From Anaspis maculata (Eukaryota; Arthropoda; Insecta; Coleoptera; Scraptiidae), in the NCBI GenBank assembly GCA_949128115.1, contig OX421968.1:27946377-28010376 (forward strand): a stretch of DNA of 64,000 nucleotides. The letters are read 5' to 3'. The position numbers were made by a program, and so were the translations under genes. Of this stretch, positions 11,255 to 23,092 are shown in pieces. A model generated the notes under the pieces. It saw nothing but the letters and a program-made list of their open reading frames with translations. It did no database searches and was not told the DNA's origin. Positions within the stretch are counted from its first letter, which is position 1. Every line of letters begins with the position of its first letter.

Positions 11255-11796
11255 TTTTTAGCGGATTTTCGTAGGAGATACGCTATTAGCCGCGCTTTGA
11301 TGTCCGTCCGTCTATCCGTCTTGTAGTTGAACTCCACCCAAACGAAAAGTCGTAGCGGTATCGGTTTTTTTGCAAATTTCAGGCCGCACAATTGCAAGAA
11401 AAAAAAATCAATATGTTTAAAAAGTCGGTAATTAACGCTACGGTGTGAACTTCTGCATCGAGGAATCTTGCAAACCGTTCTAGATACATGCATACCTGCA
11501 GCGAACGAAATATGCGAGAATTGATGGATACATTTTCAGTAAAGAATCAATTTGATTCCTTTATTGCAATAGAAGATATAATTTTTTAAGAAAAGGTTTC
11601 GCCCCGCGATTCCACATTTTTTGTCGGTTTTTAACGCTACACTGTGAGCTTCTACATCGAGGAATCACTTGCAAACTGTTCTAGATACATGCATACATCC
11701 CGCGAACGAAAGATGCAGAAAGAAGGATACAGTGTACTCATCTGCGCTCCGAAAATGCGCTCATGAAACTCACCCCCGTGTCGACTTTGCTACTTG
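11255..11796 (+). mobile_element. Helentron-like element, subfamily A
   Basis: The 5' end is TTTTTAGCGGATTTTCGTAG, followed by a degenerate GTCCGTCC tract. The 3' end is GAAAATGCGCTCA, a hairpin and terminal CTTGT (11796). Two tandem copies of a roughly 200-bp internal block (containing TTCTAGATACATGCATAC) start near 11435 and 11635. It lies in the right arm of the giant foldback. Joining its flanks gives a sequence collinear with the left arm near 10430-10470, so the insertion boundaries are supported by an internal empty site in a T-run. Confidence 0.8.
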
Positions 11797-12483
11797 TTTC
11801 CATAGCTTTCTCTAATGCAGAAAGTAGTGAAATTGATTGATTGTACGTGATATCACAAGATTTTCTATACATCATTTGGTCCTCTTCAAACTTGTTTTTG
11901 AACCATTTTCATATTTATTACGTTTATTTTAGTATTCAGTGAGTAAGCTGGAAATGCAAATCGCAATTTTTCAAGTTTTTCGGTTTTTTTTTCTTGGGTT
12001 TCCTGAAGCGGTGTGTAACGAAACCTGGGTATTTTAGAACCAGTTTTTCATTTATTGTCATATTTTTTTCATCGAGTCTAGAATTTTTGTAAGTCATCAA
12101 CAGGATTGTCGCGCAACTTTGAACGAGGTTCACGGCTAAACTAGAAAAGCTAATAATAAATTGGCTCCGTAGATTTTCCGTTAATAGTGGAACATCACAT
12201 TCTTTACAACTTATCCCTCACAATTTTCGGAAATCTCTTGCCGTTCTCGCAGCACTCAAGGAGAAATGTCACGCGGAGAGTTTTTCCTTTTCACTGGACC
12301 GGCGCGCAACTTTGACCGCGATTAACAGCTAAACTGAGGCGGTGAGACATATGCCCTCGTGTACTTTTTTGTAGATTATTTAATTCCCTACAACTTTATC
12401 CCTGACCATTCTCACGTATCTCTTGCCGCTCCCTCACCGTTTCAGAACAAAAACCGCGGCACATGTTTTTCCATCTTCCCCAT

Positions 12484-13337
12484 TTTTTAGCGCACTTTCC
12501 CAAAAAGTGGGTAAAAGGCGCTTTGAGCTTTACTTCGTCCGTCCGTACCCGAGATCACTCCTCAGGAAAAAGAAATATTGATGTGGTGTAAACGCTAATC
12601 AATAGTACCTACATACATAATATGTCCAGGATGTCAAGTTGACTTTTGGTTTTTTGTAACTTCGTCGCCATCTTGATTCCACCGTTTTCAATTTCTCTGA
12701 AAGTGATATGATTGAAATGAAATTTACAAGCAATGTTAATTTTAAAAATACATCCAATTTTGGACAATTGATGCTCTGCCGCCATCTTGGTCGGTGGCCG
12801 CCATATTGAAATCTCTTATTAATTAGTGAATCGATTGTCATGAAACTCAGAACTTGATCTTGTCTCGTATGAACATTCTTATTTTCTAGCTAAATTTAAA
12901 CATTCTGCTGCCATCTTAACCGCCATATCGAAATCTCTTATTAGTGGAACGATTATCATGAAACTTGGAACTTACCTTTGTCTCGTAGAATCATTTTGAT
13001 TTTCAAGCCGAATTTCATGATTTTGGCGCCAAAAAGTAATCTTGTTATATGAACATTCTTATTTTGTAGCTAAATTTCAACATTCCGCCACCATCTTGGC
13101 CGCCTAATTGGAATTTCATATTAGTGGAACGATTTTCATGAAACTTGAAACTTACATTCATCTGGTACGATCAATCTGATTTTCAAGCCGGATTTCACGA
13201 TTCAGAGCTATTTTGGCCGCCATATTGGAATTTCTGCCCAGATAACGGCAAAACCCTAATTAACATCTTACGTTCACTAATCCTTCAAAGAGGAAGTGCG
13301 CTACTGAGCCTCACGCCTGTGAGGCATATTCGCTTGT
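12484..13337 (+). mobile_element. Helentron-like element, subfamily B
   Basis: The 5' end is TTTTTAGCGCACTTTCCC with an adjacent hairpin (GTGGG...GGCGC) and GTCCGTCC. The 3' end is GGAAGTGCGCTACTGAG, then a GCCTCACGCCTGTGAGGC stem-loop and terminal CTTGT. AGCGCACTTTCC and GGAAGTGCGCT are sub-terminal inverted repeats. The body repeats GCCGCCATCTTGGCCGCCAT-like phrases. The flanks rejoin to match the left arm of the giant foldback (6416-6540), confirming insertion. Close relative: 21803-23092. Confidence 0.85.
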
Positions 13338-13430
13338 AAGTTTAAAATGGTTTCCGGAATGGCTGGGAATGACAATTTGGTATTCACTTTTTCATTCTCT
13401 ACATCGCCATATTTTTTATCGAGTCCCTAA

Positions 13431-14020
13431 TTACATAGTTCCAACTTTAGCATAAAAACTGCCTCATTTTGCTGGACTACACTATTGTGTACTCATTTCC
13501 AAGGGACACCAAGGCCTTTTGGGGTTTTGTTTTCAACCTAAACTTCAATTTTTTCCTAATTTTTTGTATTTCATCGGTTTTAGTGGTGCCTGGCCTTGGA
13601 ATTAACACCACCCTTCTCAAAAAATATCTGCCAAAGTACACTTATTTATTTTCGATCTTATCCGTTTCTTTATACTTCTCCTGACTGCCGCTAACCAGTT
13701 AATATGGAAATACATATCTAAAAATTGACTTGCAAGTGATTTCTGCAATTTGACCTCCTACAAAAAAAAATTACTTACTTAATCCTTTTGCCTATTTTAC
13801 CCTTACGGGTGTGAGGCGGTTTGTTGAAAAAAAACAAGACATGTTGTAGAGCATTAAATTCTGAGTTCAAAACAGCCATAGTATAAGAATTGCTTATACG
13901 AATTTGTTTGAGGTTTGGGCAGTTTTTGGACTGAAATTCCTGAGCTGCTATTGGAATTTGTCTGATCAGAGCCATTTTTTGGAGATTGAAAAATTCCGCC
14001 CCTCGTCCTCAACAATTTTT
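13431..14020. other. Unassigned AT-rich intron sequence
   Basis: No transposon end, RNA gene or phase-compatible exon is recognised. Short open stretches occur, but they lack splice signals and protein-family features. Confidence 0.35.
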
Positions 14021-14362
14021 TCCCTCCCCTTCACTTTTTCACTTGACACCTGAGACGAACAAAGTACCAAATTTTAATCCTCAAAACACACCCCTTTTAT
14101 GTATTTCACCTTCGATTTTACCCCTATTGATGCAAAATATCAACGAGATATTCAACTACATATAGGAATTTCATCTCTTGTCTGATTACAGCAATTTTTT
14201 TTTCAACATAGAAATGATCGACTCCCACCTTACAGTTTTATCCATCACCCTTCATTTCGTCACTGGACACCTGAAACGAACGACTAACAAATTTCAACCC
14301 TTAAAACACACTTCTTTCATGCGTATTCTGCACTTTGCCTTGAAGTGCAAAATATTCAACTA

Positions 14363-15491
14363 AACTGCTAAACAACTGGAATTACGGTATCGAAAATTTT
14401 GTCCTTTTCCAAATTACGTAGCTTTGGATTGACACAACCGATTTTGAATTTGTTTTCACAGTTTTCTAGATATATTTTTTAGCAATCCATCCCATTGACT
14501 AGATGTTGTTTTTAATTCCAATCGCTTTTGTTACAGGGTGGAATGTAGAACATTGCAAAATTGTGCTGAGTTCCACCGATCCCCGTTTCTGTTAATTTTT
14601 TTTCCCGAATTCTAATGAATTACTCATGAAGCCTGATGTCTAATCTCAAAACGGTTTTTGAATTTTCCAGATCAGATTTCCAACAATGACAATATGATTT
14701 TTTTTTACTTTCCTGACCCACCAAAATCTGTTCACGAGATAAAAAAAAATGGAAAATTTGTAGTTTTTCCAGAGTGAAAAACTCAAAAACCGTGGGTCCG
14801 ATTTCGAAAATTTTTCCTCTAAAAATTAATTCAATCTTTTCTGAAACTTTTAATCCCAGCATGTCTGCACCTAAAATGGATATTTCGTGGGGCTCATCGC
14901 ATGTCGAAGTTTGCACTGCAGTTTACTCAAATTCACGGAATGTGCAAATTTCATTTTGAAAAAACTACCGTCGGGAAACCTAAATCGTGTCGATTTTGAA
15001 GATGGATCTACACGTTGGAAATGGTCTTAATTGTCATAGGGGACCTCAAAACGGATATATCCGTCGAAATCTCGAGAACAATTTTTAGCGCTTTCACAAT
15101 ACTCCCCCTCCTCGTTGGGTGGTGGGTCGGGAAAGTAAAAAAATCATATCGTCATTGTTGGACATCTGATCTGGAAAATTCAAAAACCGTTTCGAGATTA
15201 GACATCAGGCTTCATAAATAATTCATTAGAAATAAAAAAATAAAAAAATAAAAAAAAAACAGAAACGGGGAATCGGTCGAACTTGGTCGATCGTTTTGCA
15301 ATGTTTTACATTCCACCCTGTAAAAAAGTAATTGAAATCAAAAACCTTATCTCGTCAATGAGATGGATTGCCGAAAGATGGATCTAAAAAACTGTGAAAA
15401 CAAATTCAAAATCAGTTGTGTCAATCCAAAGTTACGTCATTTTGAAAAAGGGCAAAACTTTCGATACCGTCATTCCAGTTGTTGAGCAGTT
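14363..15491. mobile_element. Two-tier foldback, outer tier (AACTGCT family, copy 1)
   Basis: The tips are AACTGCTAAACAACTGGAAT and its complement, with TA on both sides (14361-14362, 15492-15493). Each outer arm is exactly 169 bp (14363-14531 and 15323-15491), after which TA + CAGGGTG begins on both sides. The same tip family occurs at 33488-34548 (AACTGCTGGACAACGGAATT). No coding capacity. Confidence 0.82.
14534..15320. mobile_element. Inner palindrome at the dyad of the 14363-15491 foldback
   Basis: The tips are CAGGGTGGAATGTAGAACAT and its complement, flanked by TA at 14532-14533 and 15321-15322. The inner arms contain GATGTCTAATCTCAAAACGG, a phrase with close relatives in the inner palindromes at 33659 and 56205, so these inner tiers are one extended family. 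Confidence 0.78.
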
Positions 15492-15649
15492 TAGGTGCAG
15501 GAATCTTGTTTTATCCCTCATTTGATTTAAGAATTTTTTTCAATACAAAAACTTTACCTCCCGCTCTTAGCAATTTTGCTCTCTGTCTGCTGGACATCTG
15601 AAACGTACGACTACCGAATTTCAATCTCTTTTGGAGAAAGGGAGGTGTT

Positions 15650-16470
15650 ACGTTTGTCTTTCATGGATTCATTCATGAAAATTTTAGTACCATTTAACAA
15701 GGTGAGTTATGAGAGGGTGGGTGCTCTTTTCTCGATGGTTGGAAGCGCTCCCCTTCCTCAGCTCGACGCTCCCGGCTCGCTCGATCCCCAGGCCTATTAC
15801 TAGGGCACGTATGGCAACTTTTCCTTCTCAAATTTTAATTTCCCCACCGATTTTTTCGCGTATTACAGCATTGGCCAGCCAATTGGTTGGGATGGTTACC
15901 GTCCCCGTATTTTAAAATACTGACATACCAAAATCCAAGATGGCAGAAACAATTAAAAATAGGCCTTTTTTGTTCTCGTTGCTATTTATTAAAAGTGGCC
16001 AGAAAGTCAAAACCAAAAATGTATTATGAAGGTGTTGTGTATTACATTGTTGATTATTATTTAATAGAGCGTCATTATGGCAAGGTAAGCACAAGACGGT
16101 CGTTGAAACTAAAGTGCTTTATTCTGGCATATAAATCCGATACAAAAACGTTGTTGACAAAAAATCTATACATATGTTGCGACACCATTTATATAAAATA
16201 TCTTAGTTTATAGTTTATACATGATATCTATACTTAATTAAGTTTTTATACACGTTAATTCTTCAACTTTTCTATGTTTATTTACCTATTTGTATTGTAT
16301 TCTTTGTTATTCAGCAGCTGAATGTGTTGAGAAAATGTTTTAATAAAAACTATATAAGAAGTCATCAACTTTTTCAAGATACCACATTTCTCCCTTTATA
16401 AATTATGCAATATTTACAAAAAGACAATCTATCATATTTACAGCAATTCATATTAATATACAATAATATA
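15650..16470. other. Unassigned, partly very AT-rich sequence
   Basis: A GC-richer patch (15710-15800) lacks a credible exon structure. AT-rich DNA follows (16130-16470), with AATAAA-like words near 16340. No transposon end is seen until 16471. Confidence 0.35.
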
Positions 16471-17355
16471 CAGGGTGATTAATGTATTTTGTCGATTTTT
16501 CATATAAGCCATATCTTTAGAACGGTCCAATGGATTCGATTGAAATTTTGTGAGTAATTTCTACTATTGATAATCGACACATCGCCTAATCAAGCAGTTC
16601 GAAATCTCCAGATCCGGCCTTGATAAAAAAAACTTCAAAGTTTTTTTTCAAAAAAGACGTTCTGTATGTAAATTTTCCCAAATTAATTTTCATTCAGAAA
16701 CTACAAAAAACATCGCAAAAAATTGGTTGGCACCATTGAGCTGTCAATAAAATTTCGATGATCCTGAAAATTTTTGAGGTTAGGATTTTTTGTAAATTGA
16801 TGATTCAAAAGATTTGCAAATGATCTCTTATGGCCTCGAATTTCAGCCGTTTCGTCAAAAAAATTGGAAAAAAAATTTTCTCGTTTTTTCGGTAGCAAAA
16901 AAAAATTTCATCCGAATTTTGAAAAAAAATTGTCAAGTCCCTCAACTTGACTTCTATCCCACATTGAGCTAAAATTTAGGGACGTGACATAATTTTTTTG
17001 AAAATTTTGACGAAATTTTTTGTTGCTTCTAAACTAAGCAACGAAATTATTTTCGTACTCCAAATTTGACCCTTTTTCAAAACAAGAAAACTCCCGACTG
17101 GTTTGAACAATTTCGATTCTGTTCGAAGCATTTGAGAGCTTGATTCTCTAGGTATAGAATCGTATCAATTCGAAGATTGATAGATGTCAACTTGAGTTTC
17201 TACAGGGTGTTAAAGAAAGTAGTCAAACATTTATAAAGTTTGACATACTCCTATTTAAGATAAAACTGTTCTTTTGAATTTCAACATCAATGGCATGTAG
17301 CTAAAGTTCATATCTCGAAACGGTTTTAGGTTTATCTCTTTATCTCTTTTATTTA

Positions 17356-18157
17356 CAGGGTGGTATAAAAAAGAAAACGACTTTTTGGTCTTCTAGTGAT
17401 AACATTTTCCCTTCTTTACCAATTTTCTGAATCCAGGGCTCATATTGAAGCTGAAGCCTTAGGTAAGAAAACCCAATAAACATAATCGACTCAAGACCAA
17501 TATTCAAAATATAGGGTGGCATCAAAAGTGACATATGAATTTATCATCTCTCCAGGAATCCGACCGGGTGGAGAATTAAACTAAAACCAGCATTGTTTTC
17601 GGATGAGGCATTCATTCTGAACACTCTTTAATGTTTCATAATTGATTGTGGCAAGAACTTTGGATGGAGGGTCCAAATTGCAGCCGCATGTTTTCCAAGG
17701 AAAAGCAGCGCTATAACTCGCCTGCAAATGCCGTAACCAGTGTTACGGAAAACAGAGCAAAGAGAACTGTCTGTTCCCGATTGTTCCGAAATTTGTATCG
17801 TTGGTCACGGACATTTTCAGACCAGCGAGAAAGCTGATTCTTCCTCAGAAACACTCAATTCTAATTTGGTCCCTCCATCGATCATTCTGGTGACAATCAA
17901 TCATGAAACATCAAAGAGTGTTCAGAATAAATGCCTCATCCGAAAACAATGTTGATTTTAGTTTAATTCTCCACCCGGTCGGATTCCTGGACAGATAAAT
18001 TCATATGTTCCTTTTGATGCCACCCTATATTTTGAATGTTGGTCTTGAGTCGATTATGTTTATTGGGTTTTCTTACCTAAGGCGCCAGCTTCAATATGAG
18101 CCTTGGATTCAGAAAATTGGTAAGAAAGGAAAAATGTTATCACCAGAAGACCAAAAT
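17356..18157. mobile_element. CAGGGTGGTATAAAA foldback, right tip missing
   Basis: The arms (17356-17720 and 17880-18157) share long complementary blocks, such as CTCAAGACCAATATTCAAAA and CCACCCGGTCGGATTCCTGG. The left tip is CAGGGTGGTATAAAAAAGAA after TA. The right arm stops before its tip, so the element is truncated. A further fragment with a CAGGGTGTTAAAG tip begins at about 17207. Confidence 0.7.
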
Positions 18158-18159
18158 AG

Positions 18160-19034
18160 TATATTAAATACCAAGGTTGAGAAGTGAGCTATTATAGCGT
18201 GAGAACCGTTTAAATCCCGAGCCGCGTAGCGGCGAGGGAGATATGTGCGAAGGCTATAATAGCCTTCTCAAGCGCGGTTTATATACGATTTTTTTCACTA
18301 CTAGCAAAGTAGATCCGAATCGTGTAGTTCCAAAATTTTATAAAAAACGCTCCGCATCCATTGTAGATGTCTATTAAAACCAAGTAGGCTCTTCGAGTAC
18401 TTTGAAAGTTTCCAACTTCAAATTATATTCGCCGGGATAATGATAATTAACAAAGGTCGCGAGACACCTTTCGAATTGTGTGAGGCAGCAGATAAGGTCA
18501 CCAATGACGTACTGCCAGAGCAAGACAAAAAAAAACTAAAAACAATTTAATGAAAACGTATACGATTTTTAAGAACTGGTTCCTTTCGAGGAAAACTGCA
18601 TACACTAAAAATGACAAATTGTAAATGATATGTGTACTTATCGAGAAGTGAACACATCTAATTGGAAATAATTCCAAAATAGAAATATTGTGAGGTTAGG
18701 TTGTAAAGGACCGTCCGACCTTTAGCTGCTATTCCATCAAACCAACCAAATTCACGTACACCACAACAAGTTCTGCAGTAATAAGGCCCGGTCAAACAAT
18801 TTCTTGGTCTTTTCGTGTAAGTGAGCTGCCGTTATTGTCAATAATTTGATGAGATTCAAACGCAAACGCCAAGTCGCCAAACGTCATTCAGACGAAGGGG
18901 TTGATAATACGCCCGGCCAACTTGATTTTGCACTCGATTTTGCACGTCAATCAGACAAAGCGGTTAATAATATGCCCGGCCTAGTTGATTCTGCAAGAGG
19001 TTGTGAAATCTCACTTCACGACCTCTAGACGGGT
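18160..19034. other. Unassigned sequence with a perfect 19-bp hairpin and a short tandem duplication
   Basis: GAAGGCTATAATAGCCTTC (about 18257-18275) is an inverted repeat next to a GC-rich GCCGCGTAGCGGC hairpin (18222-18234). This pairing is often seen at transposon termini, but no partner end was found. At 18880-19000 a roughly 63-bp unit containing 'aat(a/t)cgcccggcc' is imperfectly duplicated. No gene. Confidence 0.4.
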
Positions 19035-19035
19035 C

Positions 19036-19600
19036 AATAATAAAGTGGTCAACAAAATAAGTGTCTATGTCGATATTCGTATAGTTTTTCAAAACTTGAC
19101 AGCTTTGGAATCTTTCGCGCGATTTTGGATCTGTTTGAACTGGTGGATAGCCTCATTCTTTGGCTATCGGATCCAAGTTTTGCGGATATTGAGAAAGCCC
19201 AATAAAATTTCTACACGGTGTCAAATAAAGCAATGCAAAAGTTTTGAAAGTTTCGCTAACCCCCATTTTGCCAAGAAATTTTTTTTGTGGATACCAACAC
19301 CAAAAATATGAAGAATGATGTATTCTCTCGAAAAGGTTTTCGATTCATCCCCCTATTTCTGTTTAAAAAAAAGTTATGCCATTTTTTCCTCAATCTACAC
19401 TTTTCGACAATTAACGTTACAACTGGCCATATTATCGAGGCAAATTTGACAACAATTGATACTTTCACTTGAAAAACTGTCCCATGAAAAACATTTTCTT
19501 TACTCACCCCTAAAATGATTATCTACGGTCAGTGCCTTAAGCCCCTGCGGACCGACTTAGAATGTAGCCTGCTGGAGCGGGCATCGTTGCGTAGTTTAGT
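19036..19600 (+). repeat. Single arm of the AAGTGGTCAAC two-tier foldback
   Basis: AAAGTGGTCAACAAAATAAG and the following sequence match the arm at 56031-56500, including the internal tier junction, here CTACACGGTGTCAAATAAAG (compare TATACAGGGTGTCAAG at 56203). The opposite arm is absent. It shows that the outer plus inner arrangement has been copied together. Confidence 0.65.
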
Positions 19601-20024
19601 TAGTTACTGGAAAACGTTGATATTTTTTTTTTTAATTTCTTTGACAAAACAGCTGAAATTTAAGGCCATAATAGATCATCTGCAAATATTTCAAAATATC
19701 AATTCACAAAAAATCCTAACCTTGAAAATTATCAGGATTATCAAAATTTTATTGACAGCTCAATGGTGCCAAGCAATTTTTGTTGCGATACTTATAGCAT
19801 GTTCTATGTAGTTTCTGAATGTGAAAATAAACTTGGAAAAATATACATACTTTGAAGTTTTTTATCAAGGCCGGCCCTGGAAATTTCGAACTGCTTGATT
19901 AGGCGATGTGTCAATTATCAATAGTAGAATTAACTCACAAAATTTCAATCGAATCCATTGGATCGTTCTAAAGAACAGATATGGCTTATTTGAAAAATCG
20001 ACAAAATACATGAATCACCCTGTA

Positions 20025-20130
20025 ACTTCAAAACGAACAGCGTTAGAAAATTTTCAAAGCCAGATCCTGATTTGCCTGGGAAAACTGGACCTACCCTCAG
20101 GCTATGTCCGTTTGGTGGTGAATCACCCTG
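20025..20130. repeat. Right outer arm of the B two-tier foldback family
   Basis: Exactly 106 bp lie between the TA that ends the E element (20023-20024) and the TA after CACCCTG at 20131. The sequence matches the 106-bp right arm at 59523-59628 (shared AACTGGACCTACCCT and GGCTATGTCxGTTT). The matching left arm is not present beside 16471, so this is a one-sided remnant. Confidence 0.65.
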
Positions 20131-20262
20131 TATACATTTTTCATGAATCAATTAACAATTCGAATTTAAATTTTAATCGCGTCCTTTCAGGAAATTATAA
20201 ACTTCAAAAGAAGTAGACTTTCTCACAAAAATATTCCTCAGAAACGAATAATAACGGATATA

Positions 20263-21779
20263 CAGGTGTCCCGGAATTAGTATTACAAAACTCACAGGGA
20301 GATAGGAAATTGAAAAATAAGGGGACTTTTGTTGATAAACATACCCTCCCAAACGTATAATAACGGAGATACAGGCCTTCAAAGTTGTTTTTTTATAAAC
20401 AGTTTTTTTTGCATAACTTTTGAACCGTTCAACCGATTTTAGTCAAATTTGAACTCAAGTTTACTGAAACAAGTCTCTATTGAACAATAATAACGCATTT
20501 TATCAAACATTTTTAGTCCTCCCCCTTTTCCCCCTATTTTTGACTTCTCCAAATATTTTTGGAAATTGTTTCAATTTTTGGATTTGACGTTCAATTTGAA
20601 GAAAAAAGTTACTTCTGCAAAATGTTGATTAGAGGCTTATAGTCAGTTCCACCAGCGAATTTAATCATTGTTAACTAATTATTAATTTAACTAATATTTT
20701 CTCTGGTGAATATTAGCTTAGTGATCACAAAAAGCACAAGATTCACAAAAGATTATGGAAAAATGTTTGGATCACAACAGCTTGTGTGCATTTTCCGCAG
20801 TCATTCAACCAGCACTGACCTAGAATCCATCAGAGAAAATGTCTCAATTAGCTAACAATAATTAAATTCGCTGGTGGAACTGGATGTTAGTTTTTGAGAT
20901 ATTTGGGATTGAAACATTGCAAAACATCTCGAAATCGCCACTTTCCTGGGCCTAAAAATTAAAATTCAAGAAAACCCATGATTTGTCAACTGGAATGAGT
21001 TTTCTGACCGTCGGTTCCACAAAACAGATAATACGAGATTAGTTGATATGCGATTTTTGTTTTCCAATTTGTAGCTGACTGATCAATGGAAATGCTGGTT
21101 TATCCCTCAATAATGGAAAGATGATGGGTCTAGTACATATTCCAGGCATTTTTGGTGAGTAACCACCTAGCATTCAGCAGAGAAAAGTTCAGTTAATCTG
21201 CAATCAGCCTTGATCGCTGATCATCTTTTTGTGGAACTGACGGTAAGTGTTTTAAGTTGATAAACCATCATTTTCGCTGTTGAACATGTAGTTTTTCAGA
21301 AATTCAGAAAAAAAAAACAATTTGGACTTTGGAAAGTGGCGATTTCGTGATGTTTTGTAATGTTTTCAACCCAAATATCTTGAAAATGAAACCCCTAATC
21401 AAAATTTTGCAGGAGTAACTTTTTTCTTTAAATTGAACGTTAAATGCCAAAATTGTAACAATTTTCAAAAATATGCGGAGAGGTCAAAAATAGGGGGAAA
21501 AGGGGGAGGACACCCCCTATTATCTTCGCCCCTAAAAATGTTTCATGGAATGCGTTATTATTGTTCAATAGAGACCTGTTTCAGTAAACTTGAGTTCAAA
21601 TTTGACTGAAATCGGTTGAACGGTTCAAAAGTGATGCAAAAAAACTTTTTAAAAAACAACTTTGAAGGCTTGTTTCTCCGTTATTATACGTTTGGGAGGG
21701 TATGTTTATTAACAAAAGTCCTCTTATTTTTCAATTTCCTATCTCCCTGTGAGTTTTGTAACACTAATCCCAGGACATT
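20263..21779. mobile_element. CAGGTGTCCCGGAATTAG foldback (F1 family)
   Basis: The left tip CAGGTGTCCCGGAATTAGT after TA is paired with a decayed right tip (ACTAATCCCAGGACATTA). Long complementary arms share ACTCACAGGGAGATAGGAAA and AACGGAGATACAGGCCTTCA. Other copies: 845, 39060, 42062, 62526, and a relative at 24997. No ORF. Confidence 0.8.
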
Positions 21780-21802
21780 ATAAATTGAACATTATAAAGC
21801 GA

Positions 21803-23092
21803 TTTTTAGCGCACTTTCCCAAAAAATGGGAGAAAGGCGCTTTTAGCTTCACTTTGTCCGTCCGTCCGTCCGTCCGTCCGTCCGTCTGTCCGTCCGTCCG
21901 TACCCGGGATAACTCCTCGGGGAAGAAAGATATCGATGTGGTGTAAACGCTGATCAATAGTACATATGTCCAGGATGTCAAGTTGACTTTTAGTTTTGTG
22001 TTATTCTGCCGTCATCTTTGATCCGCCATTTTGAATTTCTCTAAAAGTGATCCGATTGAAATGAAATTTGCAGGCAATGTAAACTACATCAAGATCTATC
22101 CAATTTTCGCCAATTGATGTCCCGCCGCCATCTTGTATTCTCCATATTGAACATGTTTCGAAGTGATAGAACTAGGAGAATTATGCCTCAACGAAAAGAG
22201 ATATCGATGTGGTGCAAACGCCAATCAAATGCGTACGTGACCACCATATAAAGTTGACCAATGATTTTTGCCATTTGGCTGCCATCTTGATCCGCCATTT
22301 TGAATTTCTCTGAAAGTTGTCTGATTCGAGTGAAATTCGCAGGCGATCTCTGAAAGTTGTCTGATTCGAGTGAAATTCGCAGGCGATGTGAATTTCAATC
22401 AGATAGATGTATCTGATTGAAATTGGACGCAATTTTCGACAATTGATGCCCCGCCGCCATCTTGTATTCTCCATATTGAACATGTTTCAAAGTGATAGAA
22501 CTAGGAGAATTATGCCTCAACGAAAAGAGATATCAATGTGGTTTAAACGCCAATCGAATGCGTACGTGACCACCATATAAAGTTGACCAATGATTTTTGT
22601 CACTTGGCCGCCATCTTTGATCCGTCATTTTGAATTTCTCTGAAAGTGGTCCGATTTGAGTGAAATTCACAGGCGATGTGAACTTCATCAAAATACATCC
22701 GATTTTGGACAAATTATGCTCTGTCGCCATCTTGGCCGCCATATTGAAATTTCTTATCACTTAACGATTTTCATGGAGCTTGGGACTCACCTTTGTTTCG
22801 TATGATCATTCTTATTCTCCAGCCAAATTCCAACATTCTGCCGCCATCTTGGCCGCCATATTGAAATCTCTTATTAGTGGAACGATTGTCATGAAACTTG
22901 GAACTCACCCTTGTTATAGTACGATCATTTTGATTTTTGAGCCAAATTTCATGAATCTGACGTGATTTTGGCCGTCATATTGGAATTTCTGCCCAAATAA
23001 CGGTAGAGCCCTAATTAACATCTTGCGTTCACTAATCCTTCAAAAAGGAAGTGCGCTACTGAGCCTCATGCCCATGAGGCATATTCGCTTGT
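21803..23092 (+). mobile_element. Helentron-like element, subfamily B, with tandem body repeats
   Basis: The 5' end TTTTTAGCGCACTTTCCC is followed by (GTCC)n. The 3' end is GTGCGCTACTGAG, a GCCTCATGCCCATGAGGC stem-loop and terminal CTTGT (23092). Rejoining the flanks (GCGATTTT^TTGTCAT) matches the opposite arm of the host foldback near 23845, so it inserted in a T-run without evident duplication. The body contains two copies of a roughly 310-bp unit (from about 22175 and 22490) plus a 40-bp tandem duplication (22308 and 22348). Confidence 0.86.
21857..21902 (+). repeat. (GTCC)n microsatellite inside the Helentron
   Basis: About eleven GTCC-type units with one GTCT interruption lie just inside the 5' end. 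The same tract, at variable length, follows the 5' terminus of nearly every copy in this window, on the strand of that copy. Confidence 0.9.

Larger units (their letters stand above)
6416..13430. mobile_element. Giant 7-kb foldback element with several nested insertions
   Basis: The left arm (6416 to about 10680) and right arm (about 11010 to 13430) are one inverted repeat once the insertions are skipped. The tips are TTAGGGATTCGATG and its complement ATCGAGTCCCTAA. Matching blocks include 6540-6768 with 12225-12440; 8647-8775 with 12100-12225; 9385-9600 with 11840-12065; and 10395-10680 with 11020-11250 (shared GTGTGGACGATAAGGGACAT). The central spacer is 10690-11010. Insertions: 6771-8644, 7486-7905, 8806-9351, 9601-10389, 11255-11796 and 12484-13337. 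There is no transposase, and the target duplication is unclear (TTA-rich flanks). The superfamily is unknown. Confidence 0.8.
14020..15650 (+). repeat. Three direct repeats, the second separated from the third by a foldback
   Basis: Phrases of the form 'cac(t/c)tgacacctgagacgaac...caaattt(t/c)aa' recur near 14040, 14255 and 15590. The first two are about 217 bp apart; the third lies beyond the 14363-15491 insertion. These are diverged tandem copies of an unclassified repeat. Confidence 0.6.
16471..20022. mobile_element. CAGGGTGATT foldback (family E/C) with internal insertions
   Basis: The tip CAGGGTGATTAATGTATTTT is mirrored at 20022, with TA flanks. The arms match from 16471-16850 to 19640-20022 (for example AGGTTAGGATTTTTTGTAAA near 16780 with its complement near 19715). 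The centre contains a truncated foldback (17356-18157), unassigned DNA and part of a copy of the 56031 family. The same inner family is found at 57837-59520. Confidence 0.78.

Noticed and set aside
4034..11796. A 7.7-kb inverted pair formed by 4034-4835 and 11255-11796
   Set aside because: These are two independent Helentron copies. The second is shown by its flanks to have inserted separately in the giant foldback.
15695..15720. GTGAGT donor at about 15701 as another exon boundary
   Set aside because: The upstream open stretch has no acceptor in a compatible phase and no protein-like composition.
21749..21981. ORFs containing repeated VRPSV or TDGRTDG peptides
   Set aside because: These are translations of the (GTCC)n microsatellite at the Helentron 5' end.
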